From the NCBI GenBank assembly GCA_003233535.1, contig QIMA01000520.1, positions 1 through 9,421 of the forward strand: a stretch of 9,421 nt of DNA, written 5' to 3'. Of the stretch, positions 6,901-9,421 are shown one piece after another. The position numbers and the translations under genes were made by a program. The notes beneath the pieces were generated by a model. It saw nothing but the letters and a program-made list of their open reading frames with translations, had not been told where the DNA came from and searched no databases. How positions within the stretch are numbered: the first letter of the stretch is position 1; each line of letters opens with the position of its first letter. The stretch comes from Rhodanobacteraceae bacterium. Lineage in GTDB: Bacteria > Pseudomonadota > Gammaproteobacteria > Xanthomonadales > SZUA-5.

Positions 6901-7035
6901 GCTAGCCTAGGGTCGGCTTCGCCGGTCCCGAATTCGTAGTTGTAGGTGAGGCCATCTTGCCGCGAGCCAGTAGTCCGAATCGGGCGGCTGATGGCTTTGC
7001 GCGGCTGTAGCGCTTAGTTTTCAGACTAGGCTAGC
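6901..7035. repeat. Exact 10-bp inverted repeat in the operon-serC intergenic region
   Basis: GCTAGCCTAG at 6901-6910 and its exact reverse complement CTAGGCTAGC at 7026-7035 are 115 bases apart. The 8-base palindrome CGAATTCG occurs at 6929-6936 and again at 7055-7062. The function is not known; the arms could be protein sites or the base of a larger fold. Apart from the hairpin and the serC promoter, I see nothing else in 6895-7133, and no open frame of interest. Confidence 0.5.
6910..6929 (+). terminator. Possible hairpin terminator after the kinase-porin-FHA operon
   Basis: A G+C-rich hairpin starts 16 bases after the FHA stop codon. Its stem is GGG-T-CGGC paired with GCCG-G-(T)-CCC around a TTC loop, with one G-T wobble and one bulged base. 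No run of T follows, so if it terminates transcription it is not a standard intrinsic terminator. Confidence 0.3.
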
Positions 7036-7076
7036 TGTAATCGATTGTGCTAGTCGAATTCGCGCCCTCGAGTGCG

Positions 7077-7104
7077 TTGCTTTCATGTTGCGGCGCGGCA
7101 TAAT
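7077..7104 (+). promoter_or_regulatory. Candidate sigma-70 promoter of serC-serA
   Basis: TTGCTT at 7077-7082 and CATAAT at 7099-7104 (five of six -10 positions) are separated by 16 bases. The predicted transcript would start near 7111, about 23 bases before the GTG of serC. The call is by eye. Confidence 0.45.
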
Positions 7105-7133
7105 GATCACAGTTTCCAGTCGAGTCTAAGCCC

Positions 7134-8213
7134 GTGAGCAGAGCCCTTAACTTCAGCGCCGGTCCCGCCGCGCTGCCAGAAGCCGTATTGACCCAAGCCC
7201 GCGATGAGCTGCTGGATTGGCGTGATTGCCGTGCTTCCGTGATGGAAATCAGTCATCGAGATCCCGCTTTTGTCGCCGTTGCTGAGCGTGCAGAAGCCGA
7301 TTTGAGGCAGCTGCTGGCCGTGCCAGACAACTATCGGGTCCTGTTTCTGCAGGGCGGTGCGACGCAGCAATTCGCGCTCATTCCGCTCAATATCGCGCGC
7401 GAAGGCGCAAGCGCAGACTACTTGCTGACCGGTGCATGGGGCGAGAAGGCGCTGAAAGAGGCCGGCAGCCTGGTGTCGGTGCGCGTTTGTGCTACTGACA
7501 CCGAGCGTGGCTATCGCGGCATTCCCGACCCAGCCACTTGGGACCTCGACGATGCTGCTGCCTATTTTCACTACACGCCGAACGAAACGATTCACGGCGT
7601 GGAGTTTGGCTTCATTCCCGAAGTGAAGGCGCCGCTGGTGGCGGACATGTCGAGCACGATCTTGTCGCGACCGCTGGATGTGTCTCGATTTGGCGTGATC
7701 TACGCCGGTGCACAGAAAAACATCGGTCCATCCGGACTGACCGTGATGATCATTCGCGACGACCTGCTGGAAACCCAGCCGCGCAGGTTGCCGAAGATTT
7801 TGGACTACCGCGCACATGCCGCCAGCGGCTCAATGCTCAACACGCCGCCCACCTTTGGCTGGTATCTGGCTGGCTTGGTGTTCCAGTGGCTGCAGCAACA
7901 GGGCGGATTAGCCGCGATGGCTGAGCAGAATCAACGCAAAGCCGGTCTGCTGTATCGGTACATTGATGATTCCGGCTTCTATAAAAGCCCGGTTGATAGC
8001 GATGCCCGCAGCTGGATGAATGTGCCCTTTACCCTGGCCGACAGTGAGTTAGATAAACCGTTCTTGGCCGGAGCGAAAGAAGCCGGTTTGCTCGGTCTGA
8101 AGGGCCACCGTGCGGTCGGTGGAATGCGCGCGAGCATCTACAACGCGATGCCGCTGGCCGGTGTCGAAGTGCTCGTTGACTACATGCAAGAATTTGCCCG
8201 CAAGCACGGCTGA
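7134..8213 (+). CDS. serC: Phosphoserine aminotransferase
   Basis: SerC is a PLP-dependent enzyme that converts 3-phosphohydroxypyruvate and glutamate to O-phosphoserine and 2-oxoglutarate, the second step of serine biosynthesis; in many bacteria it also acts in pyridoxal phosphate synthesis. The 359-residue length fits the family. The N-terminus ALNFSAGPAALPEAVL is the family signature, followed by MEISHR, FLQGGATQQF (PLP phosphate region) and ADMSSTILSRPLD. The Schiff-base lysine is Lys195 in YAGAQKNIGPSGL. The C-terminal domain carries NTPPTF, RSWMNVPF and the GHRAVGGMRASIYNAMP substrate-binding stretch. The start is GTG at 7134, giving the standard M-S-R-A N-terminus; upstream pairing to 16S rRNA is weak. 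No key residue is missing. serA follows after 16 bases, so the two are almost certainly one transcript. Confidence 0.97.
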   Translation: MSRALNFSAGPAALPEAVLTQARDELLDWRDCRASVMEISHRDPAFVAVAERAEADLRQLLAVPDNYRVLFLQGGATQQFALIPLNIAREGASADYLLTGAWGEKALKEAGSLVSVRVCATDTERGYRGIPDPATWDLDDAAAYFHYTPNETIHGVEFGFIPEVKAPLVADMSSTILSRPLDVSRFGVIYAGAQKNIGPSGLTVMIIRDDLLETQPRRLPKILDYRAHAASGSMLNTPPTFGWYLAGLVFQWLQQQGGLAAMAEQNQRKAGLLYRYIDDSGFYKSPVDSDARSWMNVPFTLADSELDKPFLAGAKEAGLLGLKGHRAVGGMRASIYNAMPLAGVEVLVDYMQEFARKHG

Positions 8214-8229
8214 ACAAGGAAGCTCACCC

Positions 8230-9393
8230 ATGTATACGGTTAAGACGCTAAACCCAATCTCGCCTAACGGATTGTCGAGATTGCCGGACACGATCTACAC
8301 CCTCGACGCCGAAGCCGCCAGCCCAGACGCCATCTTGGTGCGCTCGGCAAAAATGCACGACATGGCGGTCAACGACAATTTGTTGGCGGTGGCACGTGCC
8401 GGCGCCGGCACCAACAACATTCCGATTGACGAGCTCAGCCAGCATGGCGTGGTCGTTTTCAATGCGCCTGGCGCCAACGCCAATGCGGTGAAGGAGTTGG
8501 TGATCGCCGGCATGCTGATGTCGGTGCGCAATTTGGCTGAAGCCAATGCCTTCGTCAGCCAGCTTGATAGTGCCGATGCCGAACTCGGCCGAAAGGTTGA
8601 AGGCGGCAAAAAGAAGTTCGTCGGCAGCGAGCTCGGTGGCCGCACCTTGGGTGTCATTGGCCTGGGCGCAATCGGCGTTAAGGTAGCCAACGTGGCGAAG
8701 TCGCTAGGCATGCGCGTGCTCGGATTTGACCCGCACATGACGGTAGAGGGTGCGTGGCAGTTGTCTAGCGACGTGGATAAGGCCGGCAGCCTTAATGAGC
8801 TTTACGCGCAGTCTGATTTTGTCAGCTTTCACGTGCCGCTCAATCCTGCCACCAAAGGTCTTTTCGCCAAAGCATCTCTGGCCGTGGCCAAGCCCGGTCA
8901 GGTGCTGTTGAACTTCGCTCGTGACGGCATCGTTGCTGCCGACGCGCTTGCCGAAGGCTTAGCCAGCGGCGCCATTGTTCGCTACATCACCGATTTCCCT
9001 TCCGCTGATCTGATCGGTCACCCGAAGGTGCTGTCATTCCCGCATCTGGGCGCCTCCACCCATGAGGCCGAAGAGAACTGTGCGGTCATGGTGGTCGACC
9101 AGCTGCGCGAATTTGTCGAGAACGGCAACGTGATTAACTCGGTAAATTTCCCCAATATGCGCTTGGCTCGCGAGGGTCATCAGCGGATCTGCATCGCGAA
9201 CAGCAACAAGCCCAACATGATCGGTCAGCTAACCCATGTGATTGGCGAAAGCGAGGTTAATATCACCCAAATGCATAACGCTTCTCGAGGCGATTATGCT
9301 TACAACATTGTCGACGTGGATGCGCCGGTGGGTAGTGAACTGATCGATGGCCTGCGCGCGATCGACGGCATTTTGTCGGTACGGGTGATTTAG
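8230..9393 (+). CDS. serA: D-3-phosphoglycerate dehydrogenase, short ACT-containing form
   Basis: SerA oxidises 3-phosphoglycerate to 3-phosphohydroxypyruvate with NAD, the first and committed step of serine biosynthesis. The product has 387 residues. The substrate-binding domain is split around a Rossmann domain. RAGAGTNNIPID (56-67) and APGANANAVKELVIA (79-93) are typical, and the nucleotide fold GVIGLGAIG gives Gly144, Gly146 and Gly149, with Asp167 as the NAD-selecting acid. Catalytic Arg231 (NFARDG) and His272 (FPHLGAST) are present. In place of the usual DVFExEP stretch holding the catalytic Glu, it has ITDFPSADL. An ACT domain fills about 317-387 (ICIANSNKPNMIGQLTHVIG), suggesting serine feedback control. 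The intervening ASB domain of the longest forms is absent. The ATG at 8230 has AAGGAAG 7 bases upstream; the frame is open back into serC, but that extension is not family sequence. Confidence 0.95.
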   Translation: MYTVKTLNPISPNGLSRLPDTIYTLDAEAASPDAILVRSAKMHDMAVNDNLLAVARAGAGTNNIPIDELSQHGVVVFNAPGANANAVKELVIAGMLMSVRNLAEANAFVSQLDSADAELGRKVEGGKKKFVGSELGGRTLGVIGLGAIGVKVANVAKSLGMRVLGFDPHMTVEGAWQLSSDVDKAGSLNELYAQSDFVSFHVPLNPATKGLFAKASLAVAKPGQVLLNFARDGIVAADALAEGLASGAIVRYITDFPSADLIGHPKVLSFPHLGASTHEAEENCAVMVVDQLREFVENGNVINSVNFPNMRLAREGHQRICIANSNKPNMIGQLTHVIGESEVNITQMHNASRGDYAYNIVDVDAPVGSELIDGLRAIDGILSVRVI

Positions 9394-9405
9394 CCCGGAT
9401 ATTTC

Positions 9406-9421
9406 ATGAACTCGCGCGATG
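9406..9421 (+). CDS. Possible start of a further gene, cut by the window end
   Basis: An ATG at 9406, 12 bases after the serA stop, opens M-N-S-R-D and runs off the window. The close spacing and same strand suggest a third gene of the serC-serA operon. Only five codons are visible and the upstream GGAT is a weak ribosome site, so the identity cannot be told. Confidence 0.3.

Noticed and set aside
7107..7817. 236-codon open frame antisense to serC
   Set aside because: It lies wholly opposite a clear serC with family motifs throughout, its translation resembles no protein family I know, and it is explained by the codon bias of the sense gene.
8110..8229. N-terminal extension of the serA frame back into serC
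   Set aside because: The added residues are an out-of-frame reading of serC. The ATG at 8230 has a good AAGGAAG site and matches the family start.

Overview
The window reads as chromosomal DNA of moderate-to-high G+C from a proteobacterium, most likely a gammaproteobacterium. The evidence is a small protein of the polyhydroxyalkanoic-acid (PHA) granule family, an outer-membrane porin (hence a Gram-negative cell), and a serC-serA pair of proteobacterial type. The genus cannot be named from the sequence. There are no tRNA or rRNA genes, insertion sequences, CRISPR arrays or phage genes. Gene packing is dense and base composition looks even.

Left part (1-1433): a conserved helical protein of unknown function (114-869, +) faces a convergent small PHA-system protein (891-1166, -). 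A 267-base divergent intergenic region follows, holding the likely promoters of the PHA gene and of the next operon.

Centre (1434-6894, +): four tightly packed genes form a probable operon. (i) An exported cupredoxin-like protein has an amicyanin-type copper ligand set. (ii) A 952-residue transmembrane Ser/Thr protein kinase starts 11 bases before the cupredoxin gene ends; it has a periplasmic sensor, HAMP domain, degenerate nucleotide-cyclase-like domain and intact C-terminal kinase domain. (iii) A predicted outer-membrane beta-barrel, porin-like protein comes next. (iv) The last gene encodes a tail-anchored protein with two FHA-type domains. Together these look like an envelope-spanning signalling unit: outer-membrane barrel, periplasmic copper protein, inner-membrane receptor kinase, and a membrane-bound FHA partner. 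The ligand and output are unknown, and this is the most interesting part of the window.

Right part (6895-9421, +): after a 239-base intergenic region with a hairpin, an exact 10-bp inverted repeat and a plausible sigma-70 promoter, the serine biosynthesis genes serC (7134-8213, GTG start) and serA (8230-9393) lie 16 bases apart. They supply two of the three steps from 3-phosphoglycerate to serine; serB is not in the window. A further reading frame may begin at 9406 and run off the end.
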